Shown piece after piece: positions 15,417 through 21,887 of a stretch of 22,850 bases of DNA. A program made the position numbers and the translations under genes. Numbering within the stretch: position 1 is the first letter of the stretch; each line of letters starts with the position of its first letter. The notes beneath the pieces are model-generated. The model was not told the DNA's origin, did not search any database, and saw nothing but the letters and a program-made list of their open reading frames with translations. Location: contig USDF01000026.1 in NCBI GenBank assembly GCA_900553405.1, forward strand, positions 1 through 22,850, written 5' to 3'. The DNA is from an uncultured Clostridium sp. Its GTDB lineage: Bacteria; Bacillota; Clostridia; TANB77; CAG-508.

Positions 15417-16621
15417 TATTTACAACCTACCTCTTTATCATCTTTTTTCGATTTATACATATAGCCGTCCGTTTCATATTTTTTTTCACTTATAAAAGTA
15501 ATAGTTAAGTAACACATAAAAGTAGATATTAAACTTGGTAATATTGATGCTGTAAGCATATTAGCTAATCCATACATCAAAACTAGTAAACAATATTTAT
15601 TTTTTTTAACTAAACTTCCAAAAAACAAATTGAATAATAATAATGCTGTTATTCCAAGTTCTTTATATATCTGAATTAAATCCATTTCTAAGTATCTTCC
15701 TATTACAAGCATACTTGTTCCATATCCATATGAAAAATAATCCTTTTTAGCCCACAAACCAAGTATATAATCTCTACCAGTCGTAAGATTATATACATCA
15801 ACATTCTTAAACAAATCTCCTTGCATAAATTTTGTATAATAAATAGTTATTATAGTAAATAAAATTCCTACTATAATTCCAAAATTTATTTTTGTCTCTT
15901 TTGATTTATTTAAGAAAATGTTAATTACTAATATAAATAATACAAATGCTAGTGCCAATCTTTTAAATGCTAATATCGTAAAGATTAATGAAATATAATA
16001 ATATATCCCTATATTTTTTATTTTTTTATCTTCCTTATACAAATGTTTTGCAAAATTAAAGAAAATAAACAATTGTAAAAACGGCTCTGAATATAAACTA
16101 CTTTCAGTAAAACTACGTGAACTAGATATAGATATATTTAACCAATTGTTTATATTAAAAAAATCTGTAATATAATGTCCTTTTTCCATAAAATATCCAA
16201 TTATTAATATAAATGTAGTTATTTTTAATAAATTGATTATGTGTTCAGTTTCAAATAAGTTTAAAATAAAAAATGCATAAATAGCTGGTAGAACAACTAA
16301 TGCTATTTGTACATAAGTTCTCATATTTAATTGCATATTTGCTTCTTTTGCTTTATATATAGACAATATTAAGAATATAATACCTATTCCTAATGAATAT
16401 AATAATTTTTTTCCTGATAACTTTTTAAGATACTTAATTTTCCTTGTTTTTATCATCATCAAAAATCCCATAATACAAGCAACAAGCAATATATAATACC
16501 TAATTTTTGATCCTTCTTCTCCCATCGAATAAAAGGTTAATGATAACACATATATAGTAAAGAATAGAATGTAAAATATAGCATTAAATAAATTATTTTT
16601 AGTAATTTTAAATTCTCTCAT
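15416..16621 (-). CDS. wzy: Polysaccharide repeat-unit polymerase (Wzy-like)
   Basis: This 401-aa membrane protein has about 11-12 hydrophobic segments and a larger loop in the C-terminal half (about residues 270-310, NVDVYNLTTGRDYILG…), the topology of O-antigen/capsule polymerases. The TTGRDYILGLW and YGYGTSMLV pieces recall Wzy/Wzc-loop motifs, but sequence conservation in this class is low. The call rests mainly on topology and on being the only other polytopic protein besides Wzx in the operon. It overlaps the GT4 gene by 14 bases and starts with ATG after GGAAAGGA. It would join flipped repeat units at the outer membrane face. Confidence 0.82.
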   Translation of the reverse strand: MREFKITKNNLFNAIFYILFFTIYVLSLTFYSMGEEGSKIRYYILLVACIMGFLMMIKTRKIKYLKKLSGKKLLYSLGIGIIFLILSIYKAKEANMQLNMRTYVQIALVVLPAIYAFFILNLFETEHIINLLKITTFILIIGYFMEKGHYITDFFNINNWLNISISSSRSFTESSLYSEPFLQLFIFFNFAKHLYKEDKKIKNIGIYYYISLIFTILAFKRLALAFVLFILVINIFLNKSKETKINFGIIVGILFTIITIYYTKFMQGDLFKNVDVYNLTTGRDYILGLWAKKDYFSYGYGTSMLVIGRYLEMDLIQIYKELGITALLLFNLFFGSLVKKNKYCLLVLMYGLANMLTASILPSLISTFMCYLTITFISEKKYETDGYMYKSKKDDKEVGCK

Positions 16622-17747
16622 TATTTATTCCTTTCCCATAAATGTTTAATGTCTCATCTACAATATAATCCCAATTATAATTATTCAAAACATATTTCTG
16701 AGCATTTGTTTTAAATTCTTGTACTTTTAATTTGTTATTTAATAGTTCTTGTAATATTTTTGATAAATCTTTAACATTTGATTTTTTAAAAGTAACACCT
16801 TTATCTTGTAAGACTTCTGAACATTCATCTATATCAGATGTCAAACAACAATTTCCATAACTCATCGCTTCCAATAGACTCAAAGGCATTCCTTCAACAT
16901 CACTTGGTAAACAATAAATATATGCGTTGCTATATAATTCTTGTAATTCTTCTCCTTGAACAAATCCTGTAAAAATTATATTACTATTATTCTTTGCTTT
17001 TTCTTTTAATTCTAAATAATATGTATTGGTATCACTTGCTCCACCTGCAATAACTAATTTTTTTGTTGTATTCAATTCATTAAACGCATCTATTAAATAA
17101 TGTATTCCTTTTTCTGGAACAATTCTTCCCAAAAATAATATGTAATCATCTTTTTTCAATCCATATTTTTCTGTAATTATTTTATTTTCTAATATTTCAG
17201 GTTCATTAACGCCATTAGATATAAATGTAGTATTTCTACCATATGTATCTTTAAAATATTTTTGAACATTTTTACTAAGTACTATAATTTCATCAGCATA
17301 TTTAACTGCTATTTTTTCTCCAAATTTAATATACTTTGTTGCAAATCCTCCCCATTTTGCTCTTTGCCAATCTAAACCATGGATTGTAACTATTACTTTT
17401 TTTCTACTTAACCATTTAATAATTGGTATCATTACACATGGTCCTTCAGCATGGTAATGTACTACATCTGCATTAGAAAATAATATTTTCAAAGTTCCAA
17501 AAAAAGATGATGTCATTGCAGCTAATCCTTTTTTATCAATAGTCAATACTTTTTTTAATTTTACCCCTTTATATTTTTTAATATTATCTACCTTTTGTTT
17601 TTTATCTAATACATGTTTTCCTCCACGATTATAGCAAGTAACTTCATGTCCTAATTTGACCATTCGCGTGGATAATTCTTCAACAACAATTTCAACACCA
17701 CCTTCTCTAGACGGTATTCTTTTATGCCCTATCATTGATATTTTCAT
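16608..17747 (-). CDS. Family 4 glycosyltransferase
   Basis: This GT-B fold retaining enzyme of 379 aa starts KISMIGHKRIPSREGGVE and continues VVEELSTRMVKLGHEV. The donor-binding C-terminal domain shows YILFLGRIVPEKGIHYLIDAF, FTGFVQGEEL and the E-x7-E region in DVEGMPLSLLEAMSYG. HGLDWQRAKWGGF in the N-domain is common to clostridial and streptococcal capsule GT4 enzymes that act directly after the initiating transferase. I choose ATG 17747 (MKISMIG) with AAGGGGATT in front, not the longer frame from 17795, which overlaps the preceding gene. By position it probably adds the second sugar. Confidence 0.92.
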   Translation of the reverse strand: MKISMIGHKRIPSREGGVEIVVEELSTRMVKLGHEVTCYNRGGKHVLDKKQKVDNIKKYKGVKLKKVLTIDKKGLAAMTSSFFGTLKILFSNADVVHYHAEGPCVMIPIIKWLSRKKVIVTIHGLDWQRAKWGGFATKYIKFGEKIAVKYADEIIVLSKNVQKYFKDTYGRNTTFISNGVNEPEILENKIITEKYGLKKDDYILFLGRIVPEKGIHYLIDAFNELNTTKKLVIAGGASDTNTYYLELKEKAKNNSNIIFTGFVQGEELQELYSNAYIYCLPSDVEGMPLSLLEAMSYGNCCLTSDIDECSEVLQDKGVTFKKSNVKDLSKILQELLNNKLKVQEFKTNAQKYVLNNYNWDYIVDETLNIYGKGINNERI

Positions 17748-17772
17748 TTTATTAATCCCCTTGTCTAAAATA

Positions 17773-18486
17773 TTAAATTGCTCCTTTATTAACAAATATT
17801 TTAAGTATTGTTTTTATAATTAATTTAAAATCAAGCCACAATGTTCTATCTTTTATATATGCGATGTCCATATTTATTCTCTCATTGAAATCAACATCAC
17901 TTCTACCATTTACTTGCCAATATCCTGTAAGCCCTGGTTTTACCATTATTATTTCGTCATATTTTTCTCCCATATCCTCTTTTTCTCTATATAAATATGG
18001 ACGTGGTCCTACTAAACTCATATCACCTTTTAGTACATTTATAAATTGTGGAAATTCATCTAAGCTTGTTTTTCTTAAAAATTTGCCTAGTTTTGTAATA
18101 CGTGGATCTTCTTTAAGTTTTTTATACTTTTTATATTCTTCCTTAGCTTCAGGATTATTATTTAAGTACTCCCATAATTTTTCATCTGCATGCATAACCA
18201 TTGAACGGAATTTGTATAATCTAAATTCTTTTCCGTCTTTTCCTATTCTTAATTGTTCAAAAAACAATGGTCCTTTATTTTCTTTAGAAAATAATGTAAC
18301 TATGTATAAAACTATAGTTATTGGAATTAGTAATATAATTCCAACTAATCCACCTATAATATCTACTATTCTTTTTATTAATTTATATAAAATTTTAGTT
18401 TTATTCTTACTTTTATTTATTTCTGGAGTTTCTAATTCTACTTCATTTGTTAAAACAGCATTATTGCTATTAACATTAACACCCAT
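17773..18486 (-). CDS. Initiating undecaprenyl-phosphate sugar-1-phosphate transferase
   Basis: This 237-aa membrane enzyme links the first sugar-1-phosphate to undecaprenyl phosphate, starting the repeat unit. After an Asn/Glu-rich cytoplasmic start comes one hydrophobic (probably re-entrant) helix at about 42-66. The catalytic domain follows, with KFRSM (92-96), D143-E144 in LDEFPQF, LKGDMSLVGPRPY (152-164) and KPGLTGYWQVNGRSD (183-197). These are the WcaJ/CpsE/EpsL bacterial sugar transferase motifs. The N-terminal multi-helix region of WcaJ is absent, so it is the short monotopic form. It is the first gene of the operon, with AGGGGGAAA before ATG 18486 and a clear promoter upstream. Whether it uses glucose, galactose or another sugar cannot be told. 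Confidence 0.94.
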   Translation of the reverse strand: MGVNVNSNNAVLTNEVELETPEINKSKNKTKILYKLIKRIVDIIGGLVGIILLIPITIVLYIVTLFSKENKGPLFFEQLRIGKDGKEFRLYKFRSMVMHADEKLWEYLNNNPEAKEEYKKYKKLKEDPRITKLGKFLRKTSLDEFPQFINVLKGDMSLVGPRPYLYREKEDMGEKYDEIIMVKPGLTGYWQVNGRSDVDFNERINMDIAYIKDRTLWLDFKLIIKTILKIFVNKGAI

Positions 18487-18510
18487 TTTTCATTTCCCCC
18501 TAGTATTTTT

Positions 18511-18539
18511 ATTGTATAATATATTAAATATAAAGTCAA
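18511..18539 (-). promoter_or_regulatory. Sigma-A promoter of the polysaccharide operon
   Basis: On the minus strand TTGACT (18539-18534) and TACAAT (18516-18511) are 17 bases apart, nearly consensus. The start point would fall about 20 bases before the initiating-transferase ATG. No other promoter of this quality occurs before the end of manC, so it is the likely driver of the whole 15.6-kb operon. Confidence 0.82.
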
Positions 18540-18611
18540 TTATTTATTGTCTTTTTTTGAGTTTTTTTGTTGTCTTTTTGAATATTAGTAGTAACTTTTT
18601 AACATAAAAAT

Positions 18612-18657
18612 AAAATAGATATAAATTTACTTTTTATGGTAAAACTATATCCATTTT
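18612..18657 (-). terminator. Rho-independent-type terminator of the LCP gene
   Basis: On the minus strand a 12-bp stem pairs 18657-18646 with 18623-18612 (one G-U pair). It is capped, after a small internal loop, by five more pairs (18643-18639 with 18630-18626). The run TTTTATTTTTAT follows. The hairpin lies between the LCP stop and the polysaccharide promoter, separating the two transcripts. The stem is AT-rich and may be leaky. Confidence 0.7.
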
Positions 18658-18691
18658 ATTATTTTACTATTTTATTATTTTTTATTATCAA

Positions 18692-19747
18692 TTAGTTCGT
18701 ATATCCTGTTTTATTCACTATTTGTGTACTTATTGATTTTACTTTATCAGATGCTTCGTAATTTTCTTCTCCAAATAATTCTTGGTGTAATTGTACTACA
18801 TTGCTTTCTAGTGTAATTGGAATACCATACCATAATGTCATAGTTTTTCCTCTTGTTTTATATGGCCATCCTATACTATCTGTTATTTTGTATTTTGCAA
18901 TACTTGGTATTTCAGATATTATACTTCCTGTATCTATATTAGTATATATTTTAGGTAATACACTATCTAACATAGAATTTATTTCACCTATACTTTTTGT
19001 TTGTAGCTTTTTAAGCATAGCTTCTATAACATCTCTCATACGTTCTGTTCTTTTGTAGTCTCCTCCTTCTGTATATCTTATTCTTCCATAAGATACTGCT
19101 TGAACACCATTTAAATTATAGGTTCCAGCTGAAGTAATATTATCGGCTTTTTTTCCCGTTACTCTTGACGTTTCATCTATATAGCTATTTATATATTTCA
19201 CTTCTGCATCAGTGATTGTCATTTTTATTCCGCCTAATTGATCAACTGCTTCTGCAACAGAATCAAAATTTACTGTAACAAATTCTTTTATATTTAAGTC
19301 TAGGTTAGTATTTAAAGTTCCAAGAGCTAAAGGAGCTTCACCATAAGAATATGCATGATTAATTTTGTCTAATCCATGTCCTTGAATTTGTACATATGTA
19401 TCTCTATATACAGATGCAAGTTTTACTTCTTTTGTTTGGTTATTTATACTTGCTATAATTATGCAATCGCTTCTATTTCCTCTTCCTAAGTTCGAACTTC
19501 TACTATCTACACCAAAAATTGCTATATTTCTATAACCTGTTAGATTTTCTTCTACTTTTTCGTCTATATTTAAATCTTCATCTTTTATTTCTACTTGTTG
19601 CATTTTTCCTAATTTATCATTTACATACCAATAACCTCCAGCAAATACAGCTGCTATTATTACTATAATAAATAATAATATAATTAATATTATTTTTAAA
19701 GCTTTTCCTTTTTTCTTGTTTTGTTTGTTTTTTTCAACTCTAGACAT
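18692..19747 (-). CDS. LytR-CpsA-Psr (LCP) family cell-wall glycopolymer transferase
   Basis: LCP enzymes move undecaprenyl-linked polymers onto peptidoglycan outside the cell. This 351-aa protein has a short Lys-rich cytoplasmic head and one transmembrane helix (about 17-37). The LCP domain shows IFGVDSR (D81, R83), RSD (R92, D94), the SVYRD motif (R115), KINHAYSYG, a DQLGGI segment and RIRYTEGGDYKRTERMRD. These Arg/Asp residues bind the polyprenyl pyrophosphate. It sits directly upstream of the polysaccharide operon, in the same direction but with its own promoter and terminator, and is the obvious candidate to anchor the polymer to the wall. ATG 19747 follows AGGAGGAAAAAATAA. Confidence 0.93.
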   Translation of the reverse strand: MSRVEKNKQNKKKGKALKIILIILLFIIVIIAAVFAGGYWYVNDKLGKMQQVEIKDEDLNIDEKVEENLTGYRNIAIFGVDSRSSNLGRGNRSDCIIIASINNQTKEVKLASVYRDTYVQIQGHGLDKINHAYSYGEAPLALGTLNTNLDLNIKEFVTVNFDSVAEAVDQLGGIKMTITDAEVKYINSYIDETSRVTGKKADNITSAGTYNLNGVQAVSYGRIRYTEGGDYKRTERMRDVIEAMLKKLQTKSIGEINSMLDSVLPKIYTNIDTGSIISEIPSIAKYKITDSIGWPYKTRGKTMTLWYGIPITLESNVVQLHQELFGEENYEASDKVKSISTQIVNKTGYTN

Positions 19748-19806
19748 TTATTTTTTCCTCCTATATTACAATAGATAAATACTTTTTTCTAACTTCTTAA
19801 TGTTAA

Positions 19807-19835
19807 ACTATACTCTTCTTTAATTAGATTGTCAA
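19807..19835 (-). promoter_or_regulatory. Sigma-A promoter of the LCP gene
   Basis: TTGACA (19835-19830) and TATAGT (19812-19807) are spaced by 17 bases on the minus strand, upstream of the LCP gene. The -35 overlaps the vanZ-family stop codon, so LCP transcription can be independent of vanZ. The untranslated leader would be about 55 bases. Confidence 0.82.
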
Positions 19836-20353
19836 GTTGTTATATTTTTGTCTTTCTTAAATTTTCTACATATTTTTGTTGCTATTTTTACTACTAAAAT
19901 TCCTAGTATTGCACCTAAAGTATCTATACACACATCTCTTGCTTCGCAACTTCTACCTGGCACAAAATATTGGTGAAATTCATCTGTTATAGCATAAAAT
20001 ACACAAAATACAAGAGCTACTAAATACCTTAAGTCGATTTTATAAAATTCTTTTTCTTTAAATGTAATCATAAAATTCATGCTTAGTAAACCAAGTAATG
20101 TATATATTGAAAAATGTGCTGTTTTTCTAACTATTGTTTTTAAAGTTCCTTCCATAAAATTTGTTCTATCTGGTTCTGACATATTTTTTATGTTAGGAAT
20201 TATTTGCGAAATAAATTTCACTATCCTTCCACTTTGTTTACTTGAATCGTCTGCTATCTTGTTTGAAAAATTAAATATTACTAAGCAATTTATAATAATT
20301 AAAATAACAAAAACTATTCTTTTTATTTTTGTTTTCTTATTTTCTACCTGCAT
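19832..20353 (-). CDS. VanZ-family membrane protein
   Basis: This 173-aa integral membrane protein has about four hydrophobic segments. VanZ-family features are FNFSNKIADDSSKQS near the first helix, R-K-T-A-H-F-S-I-Y-T-L-L-G in the middle, and AITDEFHQYFVPGRS followed by DVCIDTLGAILG at the C-terminal end. The biochemical role of the family is not settled; VanZ itself gives low-level teicoplanin resistance. ATG 20353 follows TTAGGGAGC, with a promoter immediately upstream. It precedes the LCP gene, a common association with wall-polymer loci. No terminator is seen between the two. Confidence 0.9.
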   Translation of the reverse strand: MQVENKKTKIKRIVFVILIIINCLVIFNFSNKIADDSSKQSGRIVKFISQIIPNIKNMSEPDRTNFMEGTLKTIVRKTAHFSIYTLLGLLSMNFMITFKEKEFYKIDLRYLVALVFCVFYAITDEFHQYFVPGRSCEARDVCIDTLGAILGILVVKIATKICRKFKKDKNITT

Positions 20354-20383
20354 TACGATTTGCTCCCTAATTTTTCTTTCATA

Positions 20384-20412
20384 ATTATATATTAGTGTTG
20401 TTTTTTTTGCAA
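20384..20412 (-). promoter_or_regulatory. Sigma-A promoter of the VanZ-family gene
   Basis: On the minus strand TTGCAA (20412-20407) and TATAAT (20389-20384) are 17 bases apart. The -10 is about 30 bases before ATG 20353. It faces away from the plus-strand promoters of the coiled-coil gene. Confidence 0.75.
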
Positions 20413-20547
20413 CCTATTTTTCTACATTTTTCTTGTAAATTTTATTTACTTATATGTATAATTTTGTTATGTTTTGTTTTTATTGTGTATAATAAAATAT
20501 ATTTGATTTTGTTTATTATTTTGTATATTTTTGTCGAAATTTTTTTG

Positions 20548-20576
20548 TTGACATTTTAACTTATATGTATTATTAT
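20548..20576 (+). promoter_or_regulatory. Promoter of the first coiled-coil gene
   Basis: TTGACA (20548-20553) and TATTAT (20571-20576) are spaced by 17 bases on the plus strand. A transcript from here would begin close to 20583 and carry a leader of about 88 bases with two inverted repeats before the AAGGAGG site. Confidence 0.7.
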
Positions 20577-20589
20577 TTTATATAATAGT

Positions 20590-20609
20590 TAGGTAAATTA
20601 ATTTACCTA
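20590..20609. promoter_or_regulatory. Perfect 20-bp palindrome at the transcription start
   Basis: TAGGTAAATTAATTTACCTA reads identically on both strands and begins about 7 bases after the predicted start point. It could be an operator for a dimeric repressor or a 5'-end stem in the mRNA. A 15-base part of it (AAATTAATTTACCTA) recurs at 21262-21276 before the second coiled-coil gene. It does not match a regulator box that I recognise. Confidence 0.55.
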
Positions 20610-20621
20610 CAAAAAGTTTTA

Positions 20622-20643
20622 TGGGTTATCTTATAAAAACCCA
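20622..20643 (+). other. Leader hairpin before the first coiled-coil gene
   Basis: TGGGTT (20622-20627) pairs with AACCCA (20638-20643) around a 10-base loop, ending 14 bases upstream of the AAGGAGG site. It contains the only GC-rich triplets in this leader. It has no T-run after it, so it is not a terminator. A role in mRNA stability or translation is a guess. Confidence 0.4.
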
Positions 20644-20670
20644 AATATATTGTACAAGGAGGAATGTATT

Positions 20671-21228
20671 ATGGATAAGAAAGATTTAGAGCAATTAGCT
20701 AATTTAATTGATACCAAATCTTCAGAATTCGAAGTTAGGATTGCTGAGAAGATTGATAGAAAATTTGCAGATATTGAAACCAGATTCGATAAAAAATTCA
20801 TTGATATGGAAGCTGAATTTGATAAAAAATTTGCTGAACTTGAAATTAAACTAGATGAGAAGCTTGATAAACGCTTTGTTGAATTTGAAGTTAAACTAGA
20901 TGAAAAAATTGACAAACGCTTCGCTGAATTTAGTCTTGAAATTGCTGAGATTTTTCATGATTTTGCTTTTACTATTGACAGAAAATTTGTAAAATTTGAA
21001 GATAAGTTTGATAAAAGATTTGAAGAGCAAAATAAAAAATTAGATTTGCATGATAAAAAATTAAGTCTAATGGATAAAAAATTTGATTTTCTTACAAATT
21101 CTTATCAAGAAAATTTAGAACAGCATAAACAATATGATTCTAATTTATCTAGAATTAATTCAAAATTATTTGATCATGATATGAGAATAGATTCTTTAGA
21201 AGCCCGTTCTATAACAGCTACTATTTAA
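20671..21228 (+). CDS. Coiled-coil protein with 11- and 15-residue periodicities
   Basis: The product is unrecognised (185 aa), highly charged and without membrane helix or signal peptide. From residue 29 it has exact 11-residue repeats (D29-F39, D40-F50, D51-L61, pattern D-K-K-F-x-x-x-E-x-x-F). Two 15-residue repeats follow (D62-L76, D77-I91). After a more hydrophobic break (IAEIFHDFAFTI) two more 11-mers (103-124) pass into 7-mers (125-138). Periods of 11 and 15 are typical of right-handed coiled coils. The C-terminal NLEQHKQYD…KLFDHDMRI segment is shared with the next gene. ATG 20671 is chosen for the AAGGAGG eight bases upstream; the in-frame TTG at 20650 precedes that site. Similar short repeat proteins occur in clostridial accessory and phage-like DNA, but I cannot assign a function. 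Confidence 0.8.
   Translation: MDKKDLEQLANLIDTKSSEFEVRIAEKIDRKFADIETRFDKKFIDMEAEFDKKFAELEIKLDEKLDKRFVEFEVKLDEKIDKRFAEFSLEIAEIFHDFAFTIDRKFVKFEDKFDKRFEEQNKKLDLHDKKLSLMDKKFDFLTNSYQENLEQHKQYDSNLSRINSKLFDHDMRIDSLEARSITATI
20755..20943 (+). repeat. 33-bp and 45-bp coding repeats in the first coiled-coil gene
   Basis: Three 33-bp units (20755-20853) are followed by two 45-bp units (20854-20943). The 45-bp period is clearest comparing 20842-20886 with 20887-20931, where the DNA itself is similar (GAAxTTAAACTAGATGA and AAACGCTT shared). This suggests growth by unit duplication. All units keep the reading frame. Confidence 0.75.
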
Positions 21229-21261
21229 TTATCTTTATTCTCAATTTCACAATTTTTATAA

Positions 21262-21280
21262 AAATTAATTTACCTAACTA
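21262..21280 (-). repeat. 19-bp inverted copy of the upstream element
   Basis: The minus strand here reads TAGTTAGGTAAATTAATTT, identical to plus-strand bases 20586-20604. The two copies flank the first coiled-coil gene as inverted repeats 657 bp apart. Only half of the left palindrome is preserved at this copy. It overlaps a possible -10 (TATAAA, 21279-21284) for the second gene. Confidence 0.7.
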
Positions 21281-21309
21281 TAAAATATTTTAATGGAGGT
21301 GTTTGCAAT

Positions 21310-21750
21310 ATGAAAAATACAGACAAAAATGAAATTCTTGACGCTATTAACGATTTAAAAAATAACTTTAATGGTTTAAACAATAAGTTTGACAATTTAG
21401 AAAACAGATTTGACAATTTTGAAAATAACTTTGATGGTTTAAAAAATAACTTTAACGGTTTAAACAATAGGTTTAATAATTTAGAAAATAAGTTTGGTAA
21501 TTTTGAGGAGGATTTAGCTTCAGTAAAACAATCTTGTTTAAGAATGGAAGTTGAACATGGAGAAATTTTAACAATTCTAAAAGATGCAGCTGCAGCAAAT
21601 CTTGACAAGCATAAAGTGTATGATGATTTTTTAGAAAAAACTGAGAAAAAATTATTTAATCATGATATTAGACTTGGTATTATCGAAGATTCAAACTTTT
21701 ACAAAAGAGAATATAAAAATAAAGGATTTAAAGAAGCTCCTTTATTATAA
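21310..21750 (+). CDS. Heptad-repeat coiled-coil protein, relative of the preceding gene
   Basis: The product is unrecognised (146 aa), with no signal peptide or membrane helix. Residues 18-66 are seven perfect 7-residue repeats of the form N-[NKR]-F-[NDG]-[GN]-[LF]-[NKE], with aromatic and aliphatic core positions, predicting a left-handed coiled coil. After EEDLASVKQSCLRMEVEHGEILTIL comes NLDKHKVYD…KLFNHDIRL. Together with the preceding gene this gives the shared pattern NL-x2-HK-x-YD-x2-L-x5-KLF-x-HD-x-R. ATG 21310 has TGGAGGTG eight bases upstream. It lies 81 bases after the first gene on the same strand, probably the same small operon or co-regulated. A shared C-terminal docking or interaction segment carried on different rods is the simplest reading, which is inference. 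Function is unknown. Confidence 0.8.
   Translation: MKNTDKNEILDAINDLKNNFNGLNNKFDNLENRFDNFENNFDGLKNNFNGLNNRFNNLENKFGNFEEDLASVKQSCLRMEVEHGEILTILKDAAAANLDKHKVYDDFLEKTEKKLFNHDIRLGIIEDSNFYKREYKNKGFKEAPLL
21361..21507 (+). repeat. Seven 21-bp coding repeats with an 84-bp higher-order period
   Basis: There are seven consecutive 21-bp units with no spacers, each encoding one heptad. Units 1, 2 and 3 resemble units 5, 6 and 7 more than their direct neighbours, so a block of four units (84 bp) seems to have been duplicated. All units are in frame, so copy-number change alters rod length without breaking the gene. Confidence 0.85.
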
Positions 21751-21817
21751 ATTACTAAAGAAAAATTTTTATCATTTATTTAATTCTTAAATTTATTTCT
21801 ATAAATTTAAATAAAAA

Positions 21818-21845
21818 AAATAAGCCAATATAAATCAGCCTATTT
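21818..21845 (-). terminator. Terminator of argS
   Basis: On the minus strand, 43 bases after the argS stop, a 12-bp stem with a 4-base loop (AAATAGGC… paired with …GCTTATTT, three G-U pairs) runs straight into a long T tract (21821-21813). On the plus strand the G-U pairs become mismatches, so it works for argS and not for the convergent coiled-coil gene. Confidence 0.75.
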
Positions 21846-21887
21846 TCGTATTTTTATTTTTAATTACATATTATTAGGTATCGCCTT

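Larger units (their letters stand above)
20413..20670. other. Divergent intergenic region
   Basis: This is the non-coding space between the vanZ-family gene and the first coiled-coil gene, with no RNA gene recognised. It holds one strong and one possible plus-strand promoter. The possible one is TTGTAA at 20433-20438 and TATAAT at 20457-20462, an 18-base spacing. A direct 12-base repeat ACTTATATGTAT occurs near 20448 and again near 20558, each just upstream of or inside a promoter, so the strong promoter may be a duplicated copy. Two hairpins follow before the ribosome site. Confidence 0.5.

Noticed and set aside
17864..18607. Long plus-strand open frame (247 codons) opposite the initiating sugar transferase
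   Set aside because: It is antisense to a gene with clear catalytic motifs, lacks a ribosome site, and its serine/leucine/phenylalanine-rich product is what AT-rich antisense frames give.
20413..20547. Small RNA or riboswitch in the divergent intergenic region
   Set aside because: No conserved riboswitch core, no GC-rich folded domain and no terminator were seen; only promoters and an ACTTATATGTAT direct repeat.
21251..21266. 16-bp palindrome AATTTTTATAAAAATT after the first coiled-coil gene as a terminator
   Set aside because: It has only A/T pairs, no loop room and no clean T run behind it; it may be chance in such AT-rich DNA.
21361..21507. CRISPR-like array
   Set aside because: The units are contiguous 21-bp repeats without spacers and encode heptads in an open frame.
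21787..21810. 10-bp AT hairpin as terminator of the second coiled-coil gene
   Set aside because: The stem is all A/T and is followed on the plus strand by an A run, not a T run, so it does not fit an intrinsic terminator.
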